NCBI RefSeq assembly: GCF_016802725.1
Contig: NC_052671.1
Coordinates: 9,777,501 to 9,841,500, forward strand
Reading direction: 5' to 3'
From: Solenopsis invicta
Lineage: Eukaryota > Arthropoda > Insecta > Hymenoptera > Formicidae
Length of the DNA stretch: 64,000 bases
Position 1 is the first letter of the stretch, and every line of letters starts with the position of its first letter. The notes below the pieces were generated by a model. It saw nothing but the letters and a program-made list of their open reading frames with translations. It was not told the DNA's origin and made no database searches. Made by a program: the position numbers and the translations under genes. Positions 35,053 through 44,345 of the stretch are shown here, piece by piece.

Positions 35053-35264
35053 CCCACATAGCACAAGCCTCCTAGGGACATCCATAACACGTTCAAAGGA
35101 CGTTTATGCGTCATTTGGGCTACGTTCCGTTTCACGCATAATGCGCATGGCACATCATTTTATCCTTGTAATTCCTTCAAATATTAAACAATGATGAAAT
35201 GATACATCATGCGCATCATGCGTGAAACGGAACGTAGCCTGAGATAATGCGTGTGCTATGTGGG
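35053..35264. mobile_element. MITE with CCCACATAGCACA ends
   Basis: CCCACATAGCACA and TGTGCTATGTGGG are exact 13-base inverted ends. A longer inner pair GGCTACGTTCCGTTTCACGC / GCGTGAAACGGAACGTAGCC is perfect for 20 bases and continues through ATGCGCAT. The unpaired gap in the left arm (35067-35117) suggests one insertion or deletion. 212 bp, no coding capacity. Confidence 0.85.
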
Positions 35265-35484
35265 TAATATTACTGCAAAAATTTTTCAGCAGCCAGCTTA
35301 AGGGGATCCTGAAATCAATCCTGTTTCGCCGATTAAATGCAATAATTTTATAACAATTTTTGTAGATTTAGAAATCTTATTCCAGAATTAAAGTATACGC
35401 ATTAATACACGTAATACATCTGCAGTATGAACTTTATGCAGAGTACGAAAAAAAGTTTTTTAATTCAGATCTTTTTTTTTATTA

Positions 35485-35958
35485 TTTTTTAGACGAATAT
35501 GGTACCCAGAGTTCAAATCGTGACGATAATTATTTGATATAAAAGCTCTGCGGTCTGTACTTATAAAATTGAATTTTCAGACATGTAGTTTCATCAAAAG
35601 AAAACCACACACAATAAAATAAAAAATGCAGTATTATCAAATTTTTCAGTGATATTCTAATAAAACGATTTCTCTTACGAGTCCTTAAAATTGAATTCGA
35701 AGATGAAAGCGAATGAGAAATGTATATTGACAGTACTGTTTTTTAATTTTGTACAAAAATTAATTGAGGAATTTGATATTTCCTACAATAATTCTGATTC
35801 GTTTCAAATAGACATATTAGTCGATTCTACCGGATTTCCAATTAATGCAATCAGTTTTTTAGACGAATATGGTATCCAGAGTTGTCAAATCGTGACGATA
35901 CTTGTTTGATATAAAAGCTCTACAGTTTGTACTTATTAAATTGGAATTTTCAGATATA
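35485..35958 (+). repeat. Direct repeat, two copies of about 100 bp
   Basis: Copy 1 (35485-35585) and copy 2 (35855-35958) share TTTTTTAGACGAATATGGTA, AAATCGTGACGATA, TTTGATATAAAAGCTCT and AATTTTCAGA. The offset is 370 bases. The second copy overlaps the end of the small frame at 35703. Confidence 0.85.
35703..35909 (+). CDS. Unrecognised 68-codon ORF (doubtful)
   Basis: The ATG at 35703 opens a frame with a hydrophobic early segment (CILTVLFFNFV) and an acidic middle. The last 15 codons fall in the direct repeat, whose other copy at 35485 is not open in the same way. AT-rich surroundings make a chance frame likely. It could be a relic exon; I do not recognise it. Confidence 0.13.
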   Translation: MKANEKCILTVLFFNFVQKLIEEFDISYNNSDSFQIDILVDSTGFPINAISFLDEYGIQSCQIVTILV

Positions 35959-35990
35959 TAGATTATACAAAGAAAGAACGTAGAGCTTTT

Positions 35991-36234
35991 TGAATTAGAT
36001 TTAGACCGAGTGGAAAACCGCTGATTAAAATTGTGTACACTACTGCCTAGTAATGCCCAGTAATACCCCAATAATGCCCGGTAATTTTTGCCTAGTAATT
36101 CCTAAAATTTGTATGTAATACCCAGTAATGCCTAGTAATGCCCCCGTAATGCCCAGTAATTTTTGCCTAGTAATTCCTAAAATTTGTACACCTACTGCCC
36201 TCAGCGGTTTCCCCCTCGACTTAGACTTTTAATT
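35991..36234. mobile_element. MITE with internal GGCATT/AATGCC array
   Basis: Left end GAATTAGATTTAGACCGAG and TGGAAAACCGCTGA pair with TCAGCGGTTTCCCCCTCGAC and TTAGACTTTTAATTC on the right, making an imperfect 34-bp inverted terminus. The interior is a tandem array of TAATGCCCAG/TAATGCCTAG words, bounded by TGTACA. A 33-base block starting GTAATTTTTGCCTAG is repeated exactly at 36081 and 36156. Ends and core words match the element at 54105. Confidence 0.8.
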
Positions 36235-36552
36235 CAATATAAAAGGTTTATACGAAAATTTACGGATGACGTTAATGTAACATTATGTAATGACGTATTG
36301 ATATTTCGTAAACTATACGTATGTATTATAAATCTTATGTGCATAAGTCGGGAAAATTTACGATTTCAGCATCTCCTTAAACGTCCACGATATAATTTTT
36401 TTAATGATTCAATATAATTATTTTCAGATCTGTTGCAGCAAACTCATACGTTCCACGATGCATCTTCAATCGACACTCGTGTATTCACTTTAGTCTCAAT
36501 ACTAGACAGCGATCGCCAATAACGCTAAACTGTGAGCATACGTTATTTGCTA
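36235..36552. other. AT-rich DNA upstream of the 36.6-kb promoter
   Basis: No gene is seen. CG content rises from about 36430 toward the leader. It probably contains proximal regulatory sequence, but no motif is decisive. Confidence 0.3.
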
Positions 36553-36594
36553 CATAAAGTGCGGAAGATGCAGTGCGCGAAGGTGCAGTCAGTG
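36553..36594 (+). promoter_or_regulatory. Candidate core promoter (TATA-like plus TCAGTG initiator)
   Basis: CATAAAG at 36553 lies about 37 bases before TCAGTG at 36589-36594, an arthropod-type initiator match. The following sequence is rich in GTGCA words and CG, typical of an insect leader, and leads to the ATG at 36928. Spacing is slightly long. Confidence 0.35.
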
Positions 36595-36927
36595 CAACAG
36601 GTGCAGCATCGTGTAGGTAGCATCGTTGTCGCGGTGGCGGGTAGTGCGTGAAGTTGCCGCGTGATGATTCTCAAATTTCCTCTCGGATTCATCGGTACAA
36701 GTAACTTGCGAAGCGCCGCCGCAATGTTGTGCGGATCGCGGTCTCGTCGCGATATAATCAAGTGCGCCAGTGCTCGGCACGAATTGTATATTTCGGCCGA
36801 TTTTCAGCCATCGTCGGATGTGCTGCGAAAACTGCCGCGATCGTCGTATTAATAATATCTCTATTAGTGCGCGCGCATGACTTAATTAACCTTGTTTCGC
36901 GAGTGAGTAGTGTTGTGTGGGTGTGCC
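36591..36927 (+). other. Probable 5' leader of the 36.9-kb gene
   Basis: About 337 bases between the initiator-like A and the coding ATG. It contains upstream ATGs at 36664 (a 62-codon upstream ORF) and near 36878 (ATG ACT TAA). Another donor-like CGA|GTGAGT at 36903 could allow alternative leader splicing. Confidence 0.4.
36664..36852 (+). CDS. Upstream ORF in the leader, 62 codons
   Basis: ATGATTCTCAAATTTCC begins a frame that closes 76 bases before the main ATG at 36928. Start context is GTG at -3 to -1, with A at +4. The peptide (MILKFPLGFIGTSNLRSAAA...) is unrecognised. If translated it would reduce initiation at the main start; equally it may be incidental. Confidence 0.2.
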   Translation: MILKFPLGFIGTSNLRSAAAMLCGSRSRRDIIKCASARHELYISADFQPSSDVLRKLPRSSY

Positions 36928-37010
36928 ATGGAGCAACGACGTCTTCTACAAAGGGAGAGAGAGGAGGAGGAGGCCAGGGAGGTATCTGGCAACGGCGGAG
37001 CAACGGTGGG
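36928..37010 (+). CDS. First coding exon of an unidentified plus-strand gene
   Basis: The ATG at 36928 has G at -3 and G at +4 and opens 27 codons (MEQRRLLQREREEEEAREVS then a Gly-rich end) plus two bases, ending at GG|GTGAGTAAT, a strong splice donor. In-frame reading stops at the TGA inside the donor, as expected for a true exon end. The N-terminus is a short charged Arg/Glu helix followed by a flexible Gly/Asn segment; no signal peptide. The CG-rich leader with promoter matches supports it. An alternative donor GAG|GTATCT lies at 36981. The remaining exons are not recognisable here and are probably beyond a long first intron. Protein family unknown to me. Confidence 0.45.
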
Positions 37011-37206
37011 GTGAGTAATTCATATATTTCTCAGTTATTTGTTACTTGCTGGATTGATTGTTATTTGTTTCCAAACATGCGTGAATTGTATGGCGGAATT
37101 TTGTTATTTTGCGTTATTGTGTAGAGAAAAGTCGCCAATATTAGCCTACCCCTCTACAGTTCCTCTGCATTCTTCGAAAATTAAACATTGCACTGTATTA
37201 ATACAT
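37011..37206 (+). other. Start of the probable first intron
   Basis: Begins GTGAGTAATT and turns AT-rich at once. No exon is seen. Confidence 0.35.
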
Positions 37207-37366
37207 AGTAGAAAATATTTTGTATTTATGTTAAAATCGGTCCTCGTAAAAATTTTTGCGTTAAATTTTTAACATATACAAATGTTAATTTAACATAACG
37301 TGATTATGTTATTTAAAGATTTCGTGTTAAATTGATATTTAACATTTTTTAGTGTTAAAGTTACAT
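37207..37366 (-). mobile_element. Copy of the 14.9-kb element interior, inverted
   Basis: The reverse complement aligns with 14853-15002 through AAATGTTAAATATCA, TTTAACACGAAAT, TATGTTAAATTAACATTT and GATTTTAACATAAATACAAAAT. The long inverted arms of the 14.7-kb copy are not evident here, so this is a partial copy or the older core. Confidence 0.75.
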
Positions 37367-39336
37367 AATTCGCTGGAAATTATATTTATCGGATTTTGTA
37401 AATGTTTATATTTGAGAAAGACTTTTTTTGCCAATTATTAAAATTGTTTTTTATATAAATACTTATTTGGTAGATAAATAAAGAATTCATTACGCGCGGT
37501 AATTGTTTTTTGAAATATTGATTATTTTGGAGGATTACGCTGCTGTAATTTGGATGTATTTATATGTTACAGATTAATATTTGTGCTACAACTCCGCTGC
37601 TGCGCATCGTATCGGTGAGTGTTAAATATTTTTTTATTGTAATTTGAGGTAATGGAGCTTCCTGTTTTTCTTTCTCTTTCCATAAACATTATAGATAAAT
37701 ATGTGTTATATTTTATATAGATCCATTGCCTTAAATTGCCGTTATACATTAATTACCATTGTATTAATATCATTAATGAAGAGAAATATGACAAAAATAA
37801 TCGGAATAATTTTGTACAAAATTTAGTGAAAAATACTCTTTTGAAATAAGGTTTTAATAGCGGTTTTAAATACGGATTACGGAATTTGCGAAAAAATAAT
37901 TGGAATGATGTTAAATGTAAATTGTCATATCGCGCACAATGACAACTTTTACGTATAAAAAGTGATAATGTGATTGCGAATACCGGAAAAGCATAAATGA
38001 GGTAAATAACGCATTAATTTAATCTTTAATATGTAAATCTTAACCCTTGACCTTTGACTATACTAGCGAGGTACAAACGTACCCCATCGCATACAATTAC
38101 GCAAATATTTTCTCGTGTGGCATATTTATTTATTTATTATTTGATTATTTAGAAAAAAAATATATTAAAATTAACATTGTCGAAAATTAGAAGGAAATCT
38201 TTGTTTGTTTACTTAGAGAGCCTTTTACAAATTTTATTTTTTGTTTTATTTGTAATAAATAATCATTCAGTTTCAGAATGTTTAATTAATTCACCAGATT
38301 AAAATAACGTCAGCTTTTTAAATTTCATTTCAGTTGAAACCTTTATCAAAGTTTGGGGGTGTAGTTGTATAACCCAGATTTGACTGTAGTTGTAGGTTAA
38401 ATGTCGACGTTGCGACACAGAAATACTCATCAAAATCTTTTCAAGTGAAAGAGGGACGCAGTGGAAAATTAAGTAACTTACAATAGAGAAGTTTTAATAT
38501 TTTTTTGAAGGTACAAAAATAAATAATTCTCGACAACTGGAGTTCAGTGTGCTTTAAAAACGATATTTATAAGTCCGAGAATTGAAATTGTGGTTCGGAT
38601 ACCAAAATACGTTCTTTTTGAAGTACACATGGAGTTTCGAACGGAACAATGCTCAAACAGAAACTTTGATCCTGCGTCATTTCCAGTGCTGTATTGTTAC
38701 ATATATTTCATCGGCTATCTCGGTTTCCTGTTATTACGGACTTGCGTCACGTTCGAAATCACGGGATTTACACAGTCGTATTTATCGCAACGCTTGTGTT
38801 TATTGCATAGTTCCTCCAAAATAGTTTGGCGCGGCCGTAGATTTTATCAGAGGCCCCGATAGACTACTCTGTCCCAGGCCCCGCACTTGTATCCTTGGGG
38901 TCAGTTCTGTCCATGAAAATGAGATTAATCAGGACTCGGGGGATACATTGGTTATAACGGCGCGCGGTAGGTTACGTCGGACGTATGGGTCATTAATAAA
39001 AGTGTTTAATTACGCGGGGCTTCACCTGTAGTCGACGATTAGAGGGATAAATTAGGTATTCTCGGTGGACAACCTAAAACACTCACGTATGAGTGAGAGC
39101 GCGTTGTTCTTCATTAAGCCCGCTCATCATCTCGCCCTTCTTCCCGTCGTGTATCTCGCGTTACTTAATGTGCGAGGCCGCGCGCGTGTATGTATAGATG
39201 TACATCGCCGCGAACTTTTTGCTGGACGACGAAATTTATCGCGGGAGAGTATATTAAATGGCGAAACTCCAACTCCTGAGCGCCGCTGTACGAGAACTCG
39301 CCGGGCACGCCGGCGGCGCGACTTGCAGTTTATGTA
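37367..39336. other. Probable intron, no exon recognised
   Basis: AT-rich to about 38560, then CG-richer to 39330. A 90-codon plus frame at 38590-38862 contains a hydrophobic stretch but has no ATG at its start and no recognisable family. The solo TTAA end at 38040 is described separately. Confidence 0.3.
38040..38083 (+). mobile_element. Solo piggyBac-like end with subterminal hairpin
   Basis: TTAACCCTTGACCTTTGACTA is followed by the hairpin GGTAC-AAAC-GTACC at 38070. No matching right end is seen downstream, so this is a truncated element or a chance match. Confidence 0.35.
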
Positions 39337-39480
39337 AAGCCGGATCTAGGCCAGGCAAATGAGCGCGAGCAAGCACAAACGAATAACTTATTTTAAAGAG
39401 TACGAACGACGTTCTATTGGAATACAATTTGCTCGTTCGTGTTTGTTCGCATTCATTCGCATGGTCTAGATCCGGCTTAA
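39337..39480. mobile_element. Small palindromic MITE, AAGCCGGATCTAG ends
   Basis: AAGCCGGATCTAGG and its inverse CTAGATCCGGCTT bound a 143-base hairpin whose arms continue through AATGAGCGCGAGCAA / TTGTTCGCATTCATT with mismatches. The central 40 bases are unpaired. Target duplication not clear. Confidence 0.8.
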
Positions 39481-41849
39481 GAAACGTTGACGTCGTCGTA
39501 GCCGTCCCCGTTCCGAAAAAGGGTAAATTTTATTCCCGATATCGAGGAAAGGAAATAGAAGAAAAATAAGATCGAAAATAACAGATTTCAAATCTCCTGA
39601 AATAATCTGATGATTGACTTATGGCATTACTACACTATGTCTTCGGCAAACCAATATGTTCATCCAGATAATCCATTGATTGCTCATAATTTGTCTCATT
39701 TATACCATATTTGTCATGATTAGCTGGGGCGAATAATTTAGTGGTAAATGATGAAGCTTAGAACTGAAAGGCGAGGTTACACGGGGGTTCAAGTAATAAA
39801 GGCAACTCAAGGGTCGACGTGCGTATATATTTTTTAATTAAAATTGTATAAAGCTAGGAGCGGGAAGGACAAAGCCAAAAGAGGGACTTAAAAGAAACTT
39901 ATCATGTTGGGGAGCACAAAAGGAAGAGTAAAGAATTTTAATAAGAATTATCTCATATCGATGAAGTTGGGGATACTAAACCCGGGATTCTAGACTTGTA
40001 CGGGGAAAGATTTTTCTTTGAAAAACTAAAATGTTTAGTTCGATTGAGTTAGCTTAGTTAATTCTTGATTAAAAAATGTTAATTGTTGACATGAATGTTA
40101 TAGAAGAAAGTTGCTGAACCTTTCTGTGTAACTAAATAATACTTGAATCAATGTTTAGTGCTGAAAGTAGTGGATTAAATATTTTAATTTGTCAATAATT
40201 TTTTTTATTGAAAAAGTATGCTTATACTGCGTTACATTGCATTAAAATTAAAAATCACGTTCCTCAAGTCATGGCTTATGAAATGAATCAGTCGTTATTA
40301 GAAAAAGCCGAGAGCTAATGATCAATGAGCGTCAATTGGAGCAGATATTTCTGAAAGTAGCGCAGGAGTGAAGCACTTCTCGAGGAAATCCCATATACGT
40401 TCTATAAAGTCATTCGATTCTAAGGTTCAGGAATGTCTAAGCTTCGCACGTACGTGCGCGATCGCGCACGTGTGTATGTCGACGAGTTCAAATGAGGTAC
40501 TCGGGAACACGTGTGGAGCCAGCCCGGCCAGTTACGCCGACACTTTTACGTTCGTGCATTCTCGGCAGTAATGTGCGACGAAATGGCGGTCACCAGAACC
40601 GATCGTCGCCCTTTCGATTTTTCATCGTTCGCAAAATGCGTTCCTCGCCGTTCTGATTATCGCCATATTTTCCAATTCTGGATGCGTACGGGCGCGTGAA
40701 CGCTTTAAACGCCACTCTGGCCAGCTGTTGTCGCTCGCCTACATCCCCTTTTTCCCTGTCACTTTTTCCTATCGAAATTGAGCTAATAATTGTCGTGAAT
40801 TATATCAGGATTCATCGAAGGGAAATGATCGTGAATGTGAAATTTTGCGAATAGATGCTACGCTGAATGTTAAAAGTATTACAAAAAATATAATATAAAT
40901 TAACTTCATTTTATTTTATACACGCGTGGCGTTGTTTCTTTTTTATTTTATTTTATTCAGATTTTCAATTCCCAAATTTGATTACATTACGTTGTCGCAC
41001 GCGTCTCGACTGCTAACGAGAGATTGTTGTTGCGTATCCATCTGAAATTCTAAACTCTTCATTTAATCATCTCTTGTCATACAACTTTATAAACTACTTG
41101 GTTAGAGCGGGAATGCTGTTAAGCTAATGTAAATATGTTTGGAATTACGACATGCGCTTATGTACACTGGAGGCAAATCCTCGCGAAATCGCCATTTCCC
41201 GCGCAACATGATTCCACTTGCAATTTTCCTCCGACTTGGCGAACGCTTTTTTCCCCTCTTTCGTTGGTTATACCGCCGTAGCGCGCGATGAAAAGTTAAA
41301 AAATATTTGAAAGAGTTCCAAAGCCGAAGAAATATTCCGGTCGTAGATAGTTACAAAATCCTCCACAATAATTTGAGACTTAAGAAAGTTAAACAGGATC
41401 TACATTGGCTCGAAAGCATTCTGTAGGTGGGTACCTAGAGCGAGAGACGTGCAGGAACTTGCGAGAAGCGAGATCTAAGTACTCTTAAGAGCCGGCGCTG
41501 GTGTTTACTTTGCCGCAAGGAGCACCTGCAAAAATATCGGGAATATCGCAGGCGCTTATTGTTCGCCCTGATCCTACTACGATAGATGTATATCGGTATT
41601 TCATCGGGATTCACAAGTGGTCCGATTTACTAATTCCATATCCTGTCGGCGGGATGCGCGACCCATGTCACGGCGTATCCATGACATATTTTTTACATTG
41701 TACTTTATATAGATGCATTCACATTGCTATTTCCTCGTAGTCACGTACGATGCCAAAAAATCTGATATCTGTAAAATACGTCAAGAAATATTAAATTAAT
41801 ACATAAATCTATATAATATCGATAAAGTACGTAAAAGCAGATAGAACAA
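39481..41849. other. Unassigned DNA
   Basis: CG-richer at 40330-40780 and 41400-41640. Frames are short and unrecognised. The palindrome at 40452 is listed separately. Otherwise nothing is seen. Confidence 0.35.
40452..40471. repeat. Perfect 20-bp palindrome
   Basis: ACGTGCGCGATCGCGCACGT is fully self-complementary with no loop, in a CG-rich island. It contains two CACGTG-like half sites (GCACGT/ACGTGC). Confidence 0.9.
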
Positions 41850-42075
41850 TACGCGGAAAGAACAATTTTATTGAAGTGCAGATCTAAAAATAACTGTGTC
41901 GAACCATTAAAAAATCTATATTGGACGTTTAAGCTGGTTGCTAGAATGTCAAAACTTTTTGCAGCAGTGTCATCATGCTCGAACGTCGTACATAATTATT
42001 TTGAAAGTCTAACATAAAATTATTTTTTTATCTAAATTTTTAGATACTATAGAGTAAAATTGTTCTTTCCGTGTA
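41850..42075. mobile_element. MITE with TACRCGGAAAGAACA ends, full copy
   Basis: TACGCGGAAAGAACAATTTTA and the inverse of the right end TACACGGAAAGAACAATTTTA match at all but one of 21 bases. The interior (GGTTGCTAGAATGTCAAAAC, TCATCATGCT, ATAATTATTTTGAAAGT) is shared with 60281-60477 and partly with 34908. About 226 bp, no coding capacity. Confidence 0.85.
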
Positions 42076-43623
42076 CGTTCTGTAATTATTTGTGCTAAAA
42101 ATATACATTCGTATCAATGAAAATGCAACATTTGTAATTATATTTATTTTCTTCCATTTATATATTTCTATGTTTTTAATAAGACATGTTAATATCTAGC
42201 AAGAAATTCTTTAGTTTCAATTAATTTTGCAGAAAAACATTATATTTTATTGCAATGTATACGTATGTTAATTTTTCTTGTATAATATAACCATAAATAA
42301 TATAACTTTACTAAAAATGAAAAAAAGGATACACGTGATAATAAAGTTGCACCAAAGTTTATCATGGCAAATGCACACGATTCTTTTATGACGCTACATG
42401 CATTTATTTCGATCTCTTTGTGTGAAATTGCCTCTACAGATATACGTAAATAAAATATGATAGCTTACAATGCGCTATAAAATGTGCCTATCCCAGATAG
42501 AAGAGAAATAACTGAAAACAAATTAGATAACGAGTGGAGAAAATGGAAATCTGATAAAGAAGAAAAGATATCTGTTAGTTTATAAACTTTGCAGCTTGCA
42601 TATATGCAACAATTTATTCTCCGCTTTCCCTCTCGCGTAATCTGATACTGTAAATATCAGTAGAAGCGCGGTAATTATCTGCTGCTCGCAAATTAAGCCA
42701 AAACTTGCGAATAACACGATTTAGAATAGTACGGTCTTCTGGACTACATCCTATTCGCGCAAATTATCTAGTAAATACCGAGGTAGCCTTAAACGCCGAC
42801 TCTCCGGAAATCAGCCTGACTGTTATTAAATTTTCGTATGCACGCTATCGCAATATCTACGATATCTACACTAGAGAGGTACATTGGATATCTACATTGG
42901 ATATCTACACTAGCGAGGTAGATGGCGAGGAAGAGAGCGAAGAGAGAGGAAGAGAGAAAGAGAGGGGTGGAAATGGGGTTAAAACGGCCAGGTGGGTAAT
43001 ATTGCCGACTTGTTCGTACAGTTACCAACACATGGCGCTGTTAATCACATCGAATTACAACACATGCAAGCAATGCATTTTGAGATATGCGAATCTAGTT
43101 AGTCCACTGCTGGTGTTAATGCACAGTGCGAAAGTAGGGAAATTGGGATACATCGTTTGGGCGCGAATTGAATGTTGTGTACTCTATCGTTTATGACCGA
43201 AGATATTGCATTTTGCTCACGTGCCGCAATACTGCAAAAAATAACGAACGAATGACCGCGGTCGTTGGTTTTTGGGACATTTTGGATAGCGGTATGAGTT
43301 ATTTTCGTCGAAATTTGCCTAAAAGATAAATATCTGCGGTTGAAATTAATTTTTTACATATATCTCTACGATCCGAATTACGTTAATTGCAATTATACAT
43401 ATATTTTAATGCTATCAAAGAGATAACATTTTTTATTAATATTATATACTTATTGTTAGTCTTTTAAATTTTAAAAACAATATACAATATAAGAGCATAC
43501 AGTTCTAGCCAGACGTTATTGCTAATATATTTATTTGTTTACGTATCTAGTATCACAACATATTATTATTTAATTGTCGCTAATATATTTCATTGAAATT
43601 ATTCTTATTTCAAAAACGGAAAC
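42076..43623. other. Unassigned DNA
   Basis: AT-rich to 42590. The 163-codon plus frame at 42705-43196 translates the tandem repeat at 42861 and a purine tract at 42930-42975, and is not convincing. A GACCGCGGTC palindrome lies near 43254. Confidence 0.35.
42861..42925. repeat. Short tandem repeat with GATATCTACA core
   Basis: GATATCTACACTAGAGAGG, GATATCTACATTG and GATATCTACACTAGCGAGG follow one another with variable spacers. Confidence 0.8.
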
Positions 43624-43657
43624 AGACGTTTCGACCTCATTTTTAGGTCATCTTCAG
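43624..43657 (-). repeat. Stem-loop GATGACCT...AGGTCGAAACGTC
   Basis: On the minus strand CTGAAGATGACCT-AAAAATG-AGGTCGAAACGTCT forms a small stem (GACCT/AGGTC) flanked by GATGA and GAAAC. Sequences of this form occur in many dispersed eukaryotic repeats. The flanking words recall a hammerhead ribozyme core, but the first box is CTGAAGATGA rather than CTGATGA and no stem I or III is evident. Confidence 0.4.
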
Positions 43658-43938
43658 TATTCCTATTTTTCGTTACAAATTAAAAATATAATCTTTTTGT
43701 ATTTATGCATTATTTTACTTGATACAATTATATAATTTTTAATTTGCAATTTAATTATTATAGTAACCGAGAAATGTATTAAGCGAAATATTTTCTCAGT
43801 ATAATTTTACCATAATAATTTATATTATTTTATAAGCCGATCTAATTATTAAATCACTTATACATATACGCATAGAGCTTTTTCATATTATATATTGCAC
43901 TTACGCACGCGTACTCATTAACAGAAATACGCATATAT

Positions 43939-43980
<42 letters not shown>

Positions 43981-44006
43981 GGACATCATATCGTGTCATA
44001 TGTATA
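43658..44006. other. AT-rich, no gene seen
   Basis: Nothing recognisable apart from the microsatellite at 43943. Confidence 0.4.
43943..43978. repeat. (TC)n microsatellite
   Basis: Perfect TC run of about 36 bases after an ATATATAT stretch. Confidence 0.95.
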
Positions 44007-44345
44007 TTAACCTTTTCAGTATCACAGAATCGGAATGCAAAGTGGTTGCAGCTGGTTACAATCCGCTAGCGCGTCAATAACACCTGATGAAATTTAGGAG
44101 ATGACAAATTTCACTCTATCACATGAATAATATATTACAAACCGAAATTCTAAATTAAGTCAATTATTTTATTTAACTTTACTTAAAATGTTTCATAATG
44201 TAATATTATAATTTCGAATATTATCTATAAAAAAAACATGAGTATCAAATCTTTCATACTTTCATTTTTTTTTCTTCTTTCATACTTTCTGTATATCACA
44301 AACGAAGAAAGATATTGTCGGGGGCACTAAGTCTGAAATGATTAA
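44007..44345. mobile_element. Probable piggyBac-like MITE
   Basis: TTAACCTTTTCAGTATCAC at the left and the inverse of the right end TTAATCATTTCAGACTTAG share TTAA and TTTCAG in register. The left end resembles TTAACCCTTTCAGTCAC of the 32069 element. About 339 bp; the similarity between ends is short, hence modest confidence. Confidence 0.45.

Noticed and set aside
35991..36234. Tandem repeats considered as a CRISPR-like array
   Set aside because: Eukaryotic context, no uniform spacers, and the array sits between transposon-type inverted ends.
38590..38862. 90-codon plus-strand frame with a hydrophobic segment
   Set aside because: No ATG at the start, no recognisable family and another overlapping frame is open too.
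42705..43196. 163-codon plus-strand frame
   Set aside because: Openness comes from a tandem GATATCTACA repeat and a purine tract.
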